A stretch of DNA of 64,000 nt, taken from assembly GCF_004328625.1 (NCBI RefSeq), contig NZ_CP032229.1, positions 186,001 to 250,000 on the forward strand, read 5' to 3'. The notes under the pieces were generated by a model. The model was not told the DNA's origin and did not search any database. It worked only from the letters and a program-made list of their open reading frames with translations. Numbering within the stretch: position 1 is the stretch's first letter; every line of letters starts with the position of its first letter. The stretch comes from Streptomyces seoulensis (GTDB taxonomy: Bacteria; Actinomycetota; Actinomycetes; Streptomycetales; Streptomycetaceae). The translations under genes were made by a program, and so were the position numbers. Below, one piece after another: positions 8,600 to 17,764 of the stretch.

Positions 8600-10567
8600 T
8601 TGCGAGGATTCGCCCCCGACCCGTCGTCCGCACCCGGCGTCAGACGCCTGAAGCGGACCGCCGGAACGCTCGCCACGGCCGCCCTGGTGCTGCCGCTGCT
8701 CGGCGCCGCCCCGGCCGCGCCCACCACTCCCCCGGACGGCCGGCTCCAGCGCGCCTTCGGCAGCGCGGCCGCCGAGTACCGCGTGCCGCGGAGCATCCTG
8801 CTGGCCGTCTCCTACCTCCAGTCCCGCTGGGACGCACACGCCGGGGCGCCCAGCGTCAGCGGCGGCTACGGCCCGATGCACCTCACCGACGCGCGTACCG
8901 CGCTGGCCGCGACCGAGCACCACGCGGAGGGCACCGAGGACGCCCGGGGCGACGACGCCCGCCCCGCGCTGCACCCCAAGGCCGGGGCGCCCGCTCTGGA
9001 GAAGCTGCCCGCCCGGCTCACCACCCTGCGGCGGGCGGCGGAGCTGACGGGCCGTCCGGCGGCCGAGCTGCGTACCGACCCGGCGGCCAACATCGCCGGC
9101 GGCGCCGCGCTGCTCGCGTCCGCGCAGCGCGAGCTGGGCGAGCCGCTCAGCGCCGACCCGGCGGCCTGGTACGGCGCGGTGGCCCGCTTCTCCGCCGCCG
9201 ACGACACGGCGACGGCGGCCGCGTACGCGAACGACGTGTACGAGGTGCTGCGCACCGGCGAGCAGCGCACCACGGACGCCGGCCAGCGGGTCGAGCTGAA
9301 GGCGAGCCCGCAACTCAACCCCGACACATCCCAGTTGAAGCGGACCGGCCTGCGCACCGCGCCCGCCGGTGACGTCGAGTGCCCGAGGTCGGTGTCCTGC
9401 GTGTCGGTCCCGGCGCCGTACGAGGAGTTCGGGGACGCCGACTACGGCAACCACGACCTGGGCCTGCGTCCGGCCGCCCAGCGGGTGAAGTACATCGTCA
9501 TCCATGACACCGAGGGCGGCTGGGACGGGGTGATGAACCTGATCCAGGACCCGACCTATGTGTCCTGGAACTACACGATCCGCTCGACCGATGGGCTGAT
9601 CGCCCAGCATGTGAAGGCGAAGGACGTCGCCTGGCATGCGGGGAACTGGGATGTGAACGCCCGCTCCGTGGGCATCGAGCACGAGGGTTTCCTCACCGCC
9701 CCGGACACCTGGTACACGGAGGCGATGTACCGCTCCTCGGCCCGGCTGGTGAAGTACCTGTCCCGCGCGTACGGCGTGCCGCTGGACCGGCAGCACATCC
9801 TGGGCCACGAGAACGTGCCCGGCCCGACCGCCTCCACCATCCCCGGCATGCACACCGACCCGGGCCCGTACTGGGACTGGCGGCACTACTTCCAGCTGCT
9901 CGGCCACCCCTTCGAGCGCACCGGCACCAGCCGCTCCGGCCTGGTGACGATCCTGCCGGACTACGCGGCCAACCAGCCGGTGTACACGGGCTGCACGACG
10001 AAGGGCGAGCCCTGCCCGGCGCACGGTTCGGGCGAGGTGCGGCTGTACTCCGACCACGACGTGAACGCGCCGCTGATCAAGGACATCGGCCTGGGCACCG
10101 AGCCGACCGACGGGGTCAACGACCTGTCCTCGCGGGTCTCCACCGGCCAGCAGTACGTGGTCGCGGACCGCTGGGGCGACTGGACGGCGATCTGGTACCT
10201 GGGGCAGAAGGCGTGGTTCAGGAACCCGCACCGCGAGCCCACCGCCGTGCCCGCGTCCGGGTTCACGATCACCCCGAAGGCGGGTCTGGCGAGCGTCCCG
10301 GTGTACGGCCGTGCCTACCCCGAGAAGGAGGCGTACCCGGCGGGTGTACCGGCGCAGTCGGTGGTGCCGCTGCCGTACACGATCCCGGCCGGGCAGAAGT
10401 ACGTCGTCGGTGACCGGATGCCGGGCGAGTACTACTACTCGGTCACCTTCACCGAGGACTCGCACCGGGTGATCACCGGCAAGGACCGGTACTACGAGAT
10501 CCAGTACGGCCACCGGGTCGGGTTCGTCCGCGCGGCGGACGTGGACCTGGCGGCCGGCCGCCGCTAG
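8600..10567 (+). CDS. Secreted N-acetylmuramoyl-L-alanine amidase with lysozyme-like N-domain
   Basis: 655-residue peptidoglycan hydrolase. It starts at TTG (8600) with a near-perfect site (ACAGGAGG) eight bases upstream. The signal peptide ends near APAAPTT. Residues 50-200 look like a lysozyme/transglycosylase-type helical domain (VPRSILLAVSYLQSRWD, SVSGGYGPMHLTD, NIAGGAALLA), but the position usually taken by the catalytic Glu appears to be Gln74. Residues about 295-440 form an Amidase_2/PGRP-type zinc amidase: KYIVIHDTEGG (His302), WNYTIRSTDG, WHAGNW, GHENVPGP (His403), HTDPGPYW. The C-terminal about 200 residues are repeat-like beta modules, perhaps wall binding. It should cut the MurNAc-L-Ala bond. 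Confidence 0.88.
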   Translation: MRGFAPDPSSAPGVRRLKRTAGTLATAALVLPLLGAAPAAPTTPPDGRLQRAFGSAAAEYRVPRSILLAVSYLQSRWDAHAGAPSVSGGYGPMHLTDARTALAATEHHAEGTEDARGDDARPALHPKAGAPALEKLPARLTTLRRAAELTGRPAAELRTDPAANIAGGAALLASAQRELGEPLSADPAAWYGAVARFSAADDTATAAAYANDVYEVLRTGEQRTTDAGQRVELKASPQLNPDTSQLKRTGLRTAPAGDVECPRSVSCVSVPAPYEEFGDADYGNHDLGLRPAAQRVKYIVIHDTEGGWDGVMNLIQDPTYVSWNYTIRSTDGLIAQHVKAKDVAWHAGNWDVNARSVGIEHEGFLTAPDTWYTEAMYRSSARLVKYLSRAYGVPLDRQHILGHENVPGPTASTIPGMHTDPGPYWDWRHYFQLLGHPFERTGTSRSGLVTILPDYAANQPVYTGCTTKGEPCPAHGSGEVRLYSDHDVNAPLIKDIGLGTEPTDGVNDLSSRVSTGQQYVVADRWGDWTAIWYLGQKAWFRNPHREPTAVPASGFTITPKAGLASVPVYGRAYPEKEAYPAGVPAQSVVPLPYTIPAGQKYVVGDRMPGEYYYSVTFTEDSHRVITGKDRYYEIQYGHRVGFVRAADVDLAAGRR

Positions 10568-10583
10568 CGGGACGAGCGGGGCC

Positions 10584-11081
10584 TCAGCCCTGCTGGAACA
10601 GCTCCGCCGGGAGCGGCTTCAGCAGGGCGTACAGGTCGTCGGTGATGGGGCGGTCCCAGGCGGCGATGGTCACCAGGACGCCGTCGCTGCGGTCGAACTG
10701 CACGCAGGAGATCCGGCCCTCGGAGAGCTTGAGGCGGCGGACGATCAGCAGGTTGTCGCCCTGGAGGACGGGGGTGTCCTCGGAGCCGACGACGGTGACC
10801 TCCTCCTCGTTGTCCAGCGCCAGCAGGAGCTGGGCGACCTCGAAGGGGATCTCGCCCTCGGTGGTCTCACGGGCCGGGGAGCCCTCGGGGAGGTTGCCGA
10901 TGATCATGGCGGGGCCACGGCCGCCGAACAGGTCGTAGCGCAGGAAGACGCCCTGGCAGCTTCCGTCGGGGGCGGGCAGCAGGCCCGCGCCGAGGTTGCC
11001 GGGCCAGTCGCCGGGGTCCATGGCCAGCACGTCGAAGTCTGGTCCGGCGGGAGTGGCGCTGCGGCGGCGGAGGAACGACAT
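10584..11081 (-). CDS. Conserved actinobacterial protein of unknown function
   Basis: 165 residues beginning MSFLRRRSATPAGPDFDVLAMDPGDW. No signal peptide or membrane segment. A conserved core (GAGLLPAPDGSCQGVFLRYDLF...LLLALDNEEEV...DTPVLQGDNLLIVRRL) resembles uncharacterised Streptomyces proteins; no motif tells the role. ATG at 11081 is chosen because the protein-like sequence begins there. It ends 17 bases from the convergent amidase gene and lies 71 bases downstream of the universal stress gene on the same strand. Confidence 0.7.
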   Translation of the reverse strand: MSFLRRRSATPAGPDFDVLAMDPGDWPGNLGAGLLPAPDGSCQGVFLRYDLFGGRGPAMIIGNLPEGSPARETTEGEIPFEVAQLLLALDNEEEVTVVGSEDTPVLQGDNLLIVRRLKLSEGRISCVQFDRSDGVLVTIAAWDRPITDDLYALLKPLPAELFQQG

Positions 11082-11152
11082 GCCGCCAATGGTACGTGCC
11101 CGGAGGGCCCCGGCGGCGTGCGGGAGCCCTCCCGGCACGGCCCGGCGCGGGC

Positions 11153-12055
11153 TCATTCCTCGACGGGAGCGGAGGGTACGACGGCGACGGGGCTCGCCGC
11201 GTGCAGCAGGACCGCCTGGGTGACCGAGCCGAGCATGCGGGTGGGTGCGAGCAGCCGGCGCCGGTGGCGGCCGACGACGACCAGATCGGCGCCCGCCGAG
11301 AGGGCGACGAGGTGTCCGGCGGCGTCGCCCGGCAGCGCCTCGGCCGCCGCGTCGACGCCGGGGTACTGGGCGCGCAGCGGGTCGAGGAACCCCTCGGCGA
11401 GGACACGGGTCTCGCTCTCCACGGCGACCTGGTCGATGGGCGGCGGCACGAGCTGGCCGGGGGCGGACCAGGTCTGTACGGGCCACGGGTAGGCGGCGAC
11501 GACCTGGAGGCGGGCGCCGAGCAGTGACGCCTCGGCGAAGGCGAAGCCGAGGACGCCGTCGTCGGGGCTGTCGACGTGCAGTCCGACGACGACACGGGGG
11601 CCGGGCTCGGCCGGGGGTTCGGCGTGCACCTCGCGGCCGGGGCGGGGGACGACGACCACCGGGCACGGGGTGTCGCGGGCGGCGGCGACGGAGTTGGAGC
11701 CGAGCAGCAGGCTGGCGAAGCCGCCCCGGCCGCGCGAGCCGAGGACCAGCAGCTGGGCGTCGGCGCCGAGTTCGGGCAGGACCGCGCCGGGTACGCCCTC
11801 GACGGCCACGTACTCCACGGTGGGCAGGTCGGGCAGCGCGGCGAGCCGGTCGCGGACCTCGTCGAGCACGGGGTCGCCGCTGTCGTCGGGCGGGCCGGCG
11901 ACGAGGATGTCGGCCTGGCCCCAGGCGGCGTACTGGCGCACATGCACCACGCGCAGCGGTGCGACGCGGCGGCGGGCGGCCTCCAGGGCCCAGTCGAGGG
12001 CGCGCAGGCTGTCCTCGGAACCGTCGACCGCGGCGATGACCGGCACAGCGCTCAT
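11153..12055 (-). CDS. Tandem-domain universal stress protein
   Basis: 300 residues, two UspA domains. The first (1-140) begins VIAAVDGSEDSLRALDWA and ends with an intact nucleotide motif GSRGRGGFASLLLGSNS (G-2x-G-9x-G-S). The second (about 155-295) has VVVGLHVDSPDDGVLGFAF and GRHRRRLLAPTRMLGSVTQ, in which the first glycines of the ATP loop are degenerate. Only domain 1 therefore seems able to bind ATP. Likely a cytoplasmic stress protein. ATG at 12055 with GGGAGGTGAGG upstream. Confidence 0.9.
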   Translation of the reverse strand: MSAVPVIAAVDGSEDSLRALDWALEAARRRVAPLRVVHVRQYAAWGQADILVAGPPDDSGDPVLDEVRDRLAALPDLPTVEYVAVEGVPGAVLPELGADAQLLVLGSRGRGGFASLLLGSNSVAAARDTPCPVVVVPRPGREVHAEPPAEPGPRVVVGLHVDSPDDGVLGFAFAEASLLGARLQVVAAYPWPVQTWSAPGQLVPPPIDQVAVESETRVLAEGFLDPLRAQYPGVDAAAEALPGDAAGHLVALSAGADLVVVGRHRRRLLAPTRMLGSVTQAVLLHAASPVAVVPSAPVEE

Positions 12056-12220
12056 CGTTCCTCACCTCCCGGGACGCGGCCTCCCCCGTGCCGGGTCGGG
12101 CCTCTTGTCGGGGCCAGCCTCGCTCAGGCGACGCCCGGCTGCGGGCGCGGCGGGGCGCGTGTTGGGCAATAGCGGCCGGAACACCCCCGGTCGGCTCCGG
12201 TCCCGGGCGGTCCGGTCCCG

Positions 12221-12463
12221 TCAGGTGAGGTCGAACTCGCCCTCGCGGGCCCCGGAGACGAAGGCGCCCCATTCGGCGGGGGTGAAGATCAGGGAGGGGC
12301 TCTCGGGGCGGCGGCTGTTGCGCATCGCGACGAAGCCCTCGACGAAGGCGATCTGGACATCGCCCCGGCCCCCGCTGCTGGACTGCCAGTCGGCCCCGCT
12401 GAGGTCCAGGTCCGGCTTGTCCCAGCCCGTGAGCGACTGCTGCTGGATGGTGCTCTCGGCCAC
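12221..12463 (-). CDS. DUF397 protein
   Basis: 80 residues with the DUF397 signature (DLSGADWQSSSGGRGDVQIA, then FVAMRNSRRPESPSLIFTPAEWGAFVSG). In Streptomyces these small proteins usually pair with Scr1/XRE-type regulators and behave as developmental regulators or antitoxin-like partners. No XRE gene is adjacent here. GTG start at 12463 has GGGAGGAGC eight bases upstream. Confidence 0.9.
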   Translation of the reverse strand: MAESTIQQQSLTGWDKPDLDLSGADWQSSSGGRGDVQIAFVEGFVAMRNSRRPESPSLIFTPAEWGAFVSGAREGEFDLT

Positions 12464-12646
12464 GTCCGTGCTCCTCCCATTACGTCGTCCGCGGCCAGCC
12501 TAGCGACCGGCCAGGACGCCGCACAGGCCACGTGAGGGGGACCTTGTGGCGGGTGGGTGTACGCGGCCGCCGGGTCGCGCACGGAAAAATCCCGGCCCGC
12601 CTCTTGCCCGGGGCCCGGCGGCCTGAATTACTGGCCTCGGCAAGAT

Positions 12647-12664
12647 CGACCGAATGATCGGTCG
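12647..12664. promoter_or_regulatory. TetR-type operator candidate upstream of paaK
   Basis: Perfect inverted repeat CGACCGA-ATGA-TCGGTCG, 72 bases before the paaK start. The ACCG-N6-CGGT core has the same spacing as the PaaR (TetR family) operator as I recall it from Corynebacterium; the central bases differ. A direct repeat of GCGTGTCGTGCC follows at about 12672 and 12698. Confidence 0.5.
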
Positions 12665-12735
12665 TCCGTATTGCGTGTCGTGCCGCGTGCCGGATCGCGT
12701 GTCGTGCCACGTGTCGCGAGCGAAAGGAAGCCCCG

Positions 12736-14031
12736 ATGGCGGAGAAGACGGACCTGCTGGACGCGGGCGAGCGGCTCGGGCCCGAGGAACTGCGGGAACT
12801 CCAGCTGGAGCGGCTGCGCGCCTCGCTGCGGCACGCCTACGCCCATGTGCCGTTCTACCGCGAGTCCTTCGACAAGGCGGGGGTACGCCCGGAGGACTGC
12901 CGCTCGCTGGCGGATCTCGCGCACTTCCCCTTCACCACCAAGGCGGACCTGCGGGCGAACTACCCGTACGGGATGTACGCGGTGCCCCGCGAGCGGGTGC
13001 GGCGGCTGCACGCGTCCAGCGGGACGACGGGGCTGCCCACGGTGGTGGGCTACACCGACAACGACCTTTCGGTGTGGGCGGACATGGTGGCCCGCTCGAT
13101 CCGGGCGGCGGGCGGGCGGCCCGGTGACATCGTCCATGTGGCGTACGGCTATGGATTGTTCACCGGAGGACTGGGCGCGCACTATGGCGCCGAGCGCCTG
13201 GGGTGCACGGTGGTGCCGGCGTCCGGGGGCATGACCTCCCGGCAGGTGCGGCTGATCCAGGATCTCGGGCCGGGCGTCATCATGGTCACCCCCTCCTACA
13301 TGCTGACGCTGCTGGACGAGTTCGAGCGGCAGGGCGTGGACCCGCGCTCGACCTCGCTGCGGGTGGGGGTGTTCGGGGCGGAGCCGTGGACGGAGAGCAT
13401 GCGGCGGGAGATCGAGGAGCGGTTCGCCATCGACGCCGTGGACATCTACGGCCTGTCGGAGGTGATCGGTCCGGGCGTGGCGCAGGAGTGTGTGGAGACC
13501 AAGGACGGTCTGCACGTGTGGGAGGACCACTTCTATCCGGAGGTGGTGGACCCGATCACCGGTGAGGTGCTGCCGGAGGGCGAGCGGGGCGAGCTGGTGT
13601 TCACCTCGCTCACCAAGGAGGCCATGCCGATCGTCCGTTACCGGACGCGGGACCTGACCCGGCTGCTGCCGGGGACGGCGCGGGTGTTCCGGCGGATGGA
13701 GAAGATCACCGGGCGCAGCGACGACATGGTGATCCTGCGCGGGGTCAATCTGTTCCCGACCCAGATCGAGGAGATCGTGCTGCGCACCCCCGGTGTGGCG
13801 CCGCACTTCCAGCTCCGGCTGACGCGGGAGGGGCGCATGGACGCGCTCACCGTACGGGCGGAGGCGCGTCCGGGTGCCACGCCGGAGGTGCGGGAGGCGG
13901 CGGCCCGGTCGATCGCGGCGGCGGCGAAGGACGGCATCGGGGTGTCGGTGTCCGTGGAGATCGTGGAGCCGGAGTCGCTGGAGCGCTCGGTGGGCAAGAT
14001 CCGCCGGATCGTGGATCTCCGCCCGCGCTAG
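12736..14031 (+). CDS. paaK: Phenylacetate-CoA ligase
   Basis: 431 residues, typical PaaK length. ATP + phenylacetate + CoA gives phenylacetyl-CoA, the entry step of aerobic phenylacetate catabolism. Motifs: YAHVPFYRE, ADLRANYPYGM, phosphate loop SSGTTGLPTVVGYT, FGAEPWTE, DIYGLSEVIGPGV, RYRTRDLT, GRSDDMVILRGVNLFP and the closing SVGKIRRI lysine region. ATG at 12736 with AAAGGAAG upstream. The other paa genes are not adjacent, so the enzyme may act in a scattered pathway or on another aryl acid. Its stop codon shares bases with that of the convergent acyl-CoA synthetase. Confidence 0.92.
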   Translation: MAEKTDLLDAGERLGPEELRELQLERLRASLRHAYAHVPFYRESFDKAGVRPEDCRSLADLAHFPFTTKADLRANYPYGMYAVPRERVRRLHASSGTTGLPTVVGYTDNDLSVWADMVARSIRAAGGRPGDIVHVAYGYGLFTGGLGAHYGAERLGCTVVPASGGMTSRQVRLIQDLGPGVIMVTPSYMLTLLDEFERQGVDPRSTSLRVGVFGAEPWTESMRREIEERFAIDAVDIYGLSEVIGPGVAQECVETKDGLHVWEDHFYPEVVDPITGEVLPEGERGELVFTSLTKEAMPIVRYRTRDLTRLLPGTARVFRRMEKITGRSDDMVILRGVNLFPTQIEEIVLRTPGVAPHFQLRLTREGRMDALTVRAEARPGATPEVREAAARSIAAAAKDGIGVSVSVEIVEPESLERSVGKIRRIVDLRPR

Positions 14032-15521
14032 CCGAGCCGGTCGCGCAGCTCCCTCTTCAGGATCTTGCCGCTGGCGTTGCGCGGGAGGCCGGGCACGAAG
14101 TGCACGCGCTTGGGGGCCTTGAAGGCGGGGAGCCGCTCGCGTACGTGGGCGATCAGCGTCTCCTCGGTGACCTCGCCCCGGGGCACGACGACGGCGGTGA
14201 CGGCCTCGATCCAGCGCTCGTCGGGCAGCCCGATCACGGCGGCCTCGGCGACCGCGTCATGCGTGTAGAGGGCGTCCTCGACCTGCCGGGAGGCGACCAG
14301 CACGCCACCGGAGTTGATGACGTCCTTGACCCGGTCGACGATCGTGAAGTAACCGTCGGCGTCGCGTACCGCGAGGTCGCCGGAGTGGAACCAGCCGTCG
14401 CGGAAGGCGTCGGCACTCTCCTCGGGCTTGTCCCAGTAGCCCTCGCAGAGCTGGGGCGAGCGGTAGACGATCTCGCCGGGGGTGCCGGCGGGCACCTCCG
14501 CGCCCTCCTCGTCGACCACGCGGGCGTCGACGAACAGCACGGTGCGGCCGCAGGAGTCCAGGCGGCCCTTGTGTTCGTTCGGGGCGAGGACGGTGGCGAG
14601 CGGGCCGATCTCGCTCTGTCCGAAGCAGTTGTAGAACGCCAGCCTGGGCAGCCGTTCGCGCAGCTTCTCCAGAACGGGCACCGGCATGACCGAGGCGCCG
14701 TAGTACGCCTTGCGCAGGCCGCCGAGGTCGCGGTCGGCGAAGTCGGGGCGGCCCGCGAGCGCGATCCATACGGTGGGCGGCGCGAACAGGCTGTCGCAGC
14801 GGCCCTCTTCGATCAGGCCGAGCAGGCGGTCCCCGTCCGGGGCGTCGAGGATCGTGTTGGTCGCGCCGACGGCGAGGTAGGGCAGCAGGAAGACGTGCAT
14901 CTGCGCCGAGTGGTAGAGCGGCAGCGCGTGCACGGGGAGGTCGCCGGCGCTCAGGTCGAGGGCGGTGATGGCGCTGAGGTACTCGTGGACGAGCGCCCGG
15001 TGGGTCATCATCGCGCCCTTGGGCAGCGCGGTGGTGCCGGAGGTGTAGAGCAGCTGGACGAGGTCCTCGGTGCGCGGCTCGGGCCCGTCGTACGGTTCGG
15101 CGCCGGCCAGTTCCGCGAGCAGGGAGCCGTCGGTGTCGCGCAGCGGGAGGGTGCGGGTGCCGGCCGGGAGCCGGCCGGCGAGGGCCGGGTCGGTGAGGGT
15201 GAGGGCGCTGCCGGACTGGTCGAGCAGGTAGGCGAGGTCGGGACCGGTGAGGTTCTGGTTGACCGGCACGTGGACGAGGCCCGCGCGGGCGCAGCCGAGG
15301 AAGGCGATGAGGTAGGCGTCGGAGTTGTGGCCGTAGGCGGCGACCCGGTCGCCCTTGTCCAGGCCCTGGGCCAGCAGCAGGGCGGCGGCGCGGGAGACGG
15401 CGTCGTCGAGTTCCGCGTAGGTCCAGGTGCGGTCGCCGTACTTCAGCGCCACGCGTGCCGGGGTGCGGCGGGCGCTGCGGCGCAGCACTCCGTCGACGGT
15501 GCTGCCGTGTCCCTGTGTCAT
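14028..15521 (-). CDS. Acyl-CoA synthetase (AMP-binding)
   Basis: 497 residues of the ANL superfamily, medium/long-chain fatty acid or aryl acid CoA ligase type. Motifs: A3 LYTSGTTALPKGAMMTH, A5 FYNCFGQSEIGPL, A7 WFHSGDLAVRD, A8 VDRVKDVINSGG, A10 PRNASGKILKREL. It adenylates a carboxylate, then forms the thioester. The substrate cannot be fixed; pairing with paaK suggests acid activation for catabolism or lipid supply. ATG at 15521 with GAGG upstream. Both this gene and paaK end within the single CTAG at 14028-14031. Confidence 0.88.
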   Translation of the reverse strand: MTQGHGSTVDGVLRRSARRTPARVALKYGDRTWTYAELDDAVSRAAALLLAQGLDKGDRVAAYGHNSDAYLIAFLGCARAGLVHVPVNQNLTGPDLAYLLDQSGSALTLTDPALAGRLPAGTRTLPLRDTDGSLLAELAGAEPYDGPEPRTEDLVQLLYTSGTTALPKGAMMTHRALVHEYLSAITALDLSAGDLPVHALPLYHSAQMHVFLLPYLAVGATNTILDAPDGDRLLGLIEEGRCDSLFAPPTVWIALAGRPDFADRDLGGLRKAYYGASVMPVPVLEKLRERLPRLAFYNCFGQSEIGPLATVLAPNEHKGRLDSCGRTVLFVDARVVDEEGAEVPAGTPGEIVYRSPQLCEGYWDKPEESADAFRDGWFHSGDLAVRDADGYFTIVDRVKDVINSGGVLVASRQVEDALYTHDAVAEAAVIGLPDERWIEAVTAVVVPRGEVTEETLIAHVRERLPAFKAPKRVHFVPGLPRNASGKILKRELRDRLG

Positions 15522-15576
15522 GAGAGCCGATCCTCGGGCCGGCCGCTCCCGAGGTCAAGATCTTCGGCTGCCGGGG

Positions 15577-17136
15577 TCACTCCCCCAGCACGGCCATCGC
15601 CGCGTTGTGTCCCGGCACCCCGCTGACCCCGCCGCCGCGCACCGCGCCCGCGCCGCAGAGCAGGACGCCCGCGTGCCGCGTCTCCACGCCCCAGCGGCCG
15701 GTGCCCTCGTCGGCGTAGGGCCAGGTGAGGGGGCGGTGGAAGATGTTGCCGCCGGGCAGGCCGAGGTCGCGGTCGAGGTCGAGCGGGGTCTTCGCCTCGA
15801 TGCAGGGGCGGCCGTCGGCGTCGGTGGCCAGGCAGTCGGCGAGGGGTTCGGCGAGGTGGGCGTCGAGCTGGGCCAGAGTGGACTTCAGGAGTTCCTCGCG
15901 TACGGCGTCGTTGTCCTGGGCGAAGAGGCGGGCGGGGGTGTGCAGGCCGAAGAGGGTGAGGGTCTGGTAGCCGCGCTCGGCGAGATGGGGGCCGAGGATG
16001 GTGGGGTCGGTCAGGGAGTGACAGTAGATCTCCGAGGGCGGCGCGCTGGGGAGTTGGCCCGCCGCGGCCTGGGCGCGGGCGGTGGCGAGCTGCTGGTAGC
16101 CCTCGGCGATGTGGAAGGTCCCGGCGAACGCCTCGCGCGGGTCGACGGAGCTGTCCTTCAGCCGGGGCAGCCTCTTGAGCAGCATGTTGACCTTGAGCTG
16201 GGCGCCCTCGGCGGGCTCGGGCGCCGGGTCGCCGGTGAGGGCGGCGAGTTCGCGCGGGGAGGCGTTGACCAGGACGTGCCGGGCGGCGACGACACCCTCG
16301 CCGTCGGCGGTGCGGTAGGTGACCTCGGCGGTGCGGCCGTCGGTGTCGACACGGACGGCCTCGTGCCCGGTGACGATCTCGGCTCCGGCCGCGCGGGCCG
16401 CGTCCGCGAGGGCGTCGGTGAGGGCGCCCATGCCGCCGACGGGCACGTCCCAGGCGCCGGTGCCGCCGCCGATGACGTGGTAGAGGAAGCAGCGGTTCTG
16501 GGCGAGGGAGGGGTCGTGGGCGTCGGCGAAGGTGCCGATCAGCGCGTCGGTGAGGACGACACCCCGGACGAGGTCGTCGTGGAAGTTCTCCTCGACGGCG
16601 ACCCCGATCGGTTCCTCGAACAGGGTCCGCCAGGCTGCCTCGTCGCCGACGCGGGCGCGCAGTTCGGCGCGGGTGGGCAGCGGTTCGGTGAGGGTCGGGA
16701 AGACGCGGCGGGCGACTTCCCCGGTCATGCCGTAGAAGCGCTGCCAGGCGGTGAACTCGCGCTCGTCGCCCGTCAGTTCGGCGAAGGCGCGCCGGGTGCG
16801 CTCCTCGCCGCCCCCGACGAGCAGTCCGGTGGCCCGGCCGCCGCGCTCGACGGGGGTGTACGAGGAGATGGTCCGGCCCCGCACCCGGAACGTCAGCCCG
16901 AGATCCCGGACGATCTTGTCCGGCAGCAGGCTGACGAGGTACGAGTACCGCGACAGCCGCGCGTCCACCCCGGCGAAGGGCCGGCTGGACACCGCCGCAC
17001 CCCCGGTGTGCCCGAGCCGCTCCAGCACCAGGACCGAGCGCCCGGCACGCGCCAGATAGGCGGCCGCGACCAGTCCGTTGTGTCCCCCGCCGACGATGAC
17101 GGCGTCGTAGGTCCGGGTTCCCTCGTGTGCAGGCAT
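15577..17136 (-). CDS. FAD-dependent oxidoreductase, PYROXD2/phytoene-desaturase-like
   Basis: 519 residues. An N-terminal dinucleotide-binding motif (VIVGGGHNGLVAAAYLARAG, then LVLERLGHTGGAAVS) and a C-terminal FAD motif (VLLCGAGAVRGGGVSGVPGHNAA) match the carotenoid-desaturase-like NAD(P)/FAD family, nearest by pattern to PYROXD2. No crt genes are nearby, so carotenoid synthesis is not implied. ATG at 17136 is preferred over an in-frame GTG at 17151; neither has a strong ribosome site. Same strand as the acyl-CoA synthetase, 55 bases upstream of it, so a two-gene operon is plausible. Confidence 0.82.
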   Translation of the reverse strand: MPAHEGTRTYDAVIVGGGHNGLVAAAYLARAGRSVLVLERLGHTGGAAVSSRPFAGVDARLSRYSYLVSLLPDKIVRDLGLTFRVRGRTISSYTPVERGGRATGLLVGGGEERTRRAFAELTGDEREFTAWQRFYGMTGEVARRVFPTLTEPLPTRAELRARVGDEAAWRTLFEEPIGVAVEENFHDDLVRGVVLTDALIGTFADAHDPSLAQNRCFLYHVIGGGTGAWDVPVGGMGALTDALADAARAAGAEIVTGHEAVRVDTDGRTAEVTYRTADGEGVVAARHVLVNASPRELAALTGDPAPEPAEGAQLKVNMLLKRLPRLKDSSVDPREAFAGTFHIAEGYQQLATARAQAAAGQLPSAPPSEIYCHSLTDPTILGPHLAERGYQTLTLFGLHTPARLFAQDNDAVREELLKSTLAQLDAHLAEPLADCLATDADGRPCIEAKTPLDLDRDLGLPGGNIFHRPLTWPYADEGTGRWGVETRHAGVLLCGAGAVRGGGVSGVPGHNAAMAVLGE

Positions 17137-17175
17137 GGTTCTTGGTAGCACGGTTGATCTTCGCCGGGTAGAGGG

Positions 17176-17697
17176 CTAGTCGGTGCAGCTCACCCCATCC
17201 CTGCTGCCGTCGGCGTTCGAGCCGACCGTGACCTCGTATCCGATGCCCTTGCCGGGGTCGGGGACGGGGGACCAGGCGTCGAGGTGGAAGCCGACGTCGA
17301 GCACCAGGTAGCGCCCGTCATCGGTCCGGGTCCAGCAGGCGGCGCCGGCCTGGGGGGCGGGTCCGGTGTGCCAGCCCTGGGCGGCGGCGATGCGGGTGTA
17401 GTGGTCGATGACGGCCTGACGGGTGCCGGGAAAGGCGTAGACACGGCCCGCGTGCAGCCAGGCCGGGCCCGCGCTGTCGTCGTCGCAGCCCGTGGAGACG
17501 CCCGCGTCACGGTAGTTGGCGGGGTCCGAGGCGCCGTCGGGGGGCGAGGACAGCACCTTCTGTGCGGCGAGGTCCTTGCGCGCGGCACCCGAACCGTCGC
17601 AGCTTCCGCCGCTGTCGACGAGGGAGCAGCCGGTGAGGAGGGCGGCGGGCAGGACGACGGCCACGGCGAGCGCGGTGCGACGGAAGGCGGGGGACAA
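17176..17697 (-). CDS. Exported lipoprotein, unknown function
   Basis: 173 residues starting at TTG 17697 with AGGAGCAGAG just upstream. The signal sequence ends in the lipobox LLTGC (Cys24), so the mature protein should be lipid-anchored on the outer face of the membrane. Cysteines at about 33, 70, 124 and 171 could form disulfides. It contains 'VIDHYTRIAAAQGWHTG', a pattern common to small Streptomyces lipoproteins of unknown role. Confidence 0.8.
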   Translation of the reverse strand: MSPAFRRTALAVAVVLPAALLTGCSLVDSGGSCDGSGAARKDLAAQKVLSSPPDGASDPANYRDAGVSTGCDDDSAGPAWLHAGRVYAFPGTRQAVIDHYTRIAAAQGWHTGPAPQAGAACWTRTDDGRYLVLDVGFHLDAWSPVPDPGKGIGYEVTVGSNADGSRDGVSCTD

Positions 17698-17764
17698 CTC
17701 TGCTCCTGGGGACGGCTGTTGGGCGTGGTCCGAACAGTCTCGCGCAGTGCGTCCTCCAAGGACC

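Noticed and set aside
15577..17136. Carotenoid biosynthesis gene (phytoene desaturase)
   Set aside because: FAD motifs fit the broad family, but no other crt gene is present and the pattern is closer to PYROXD2.
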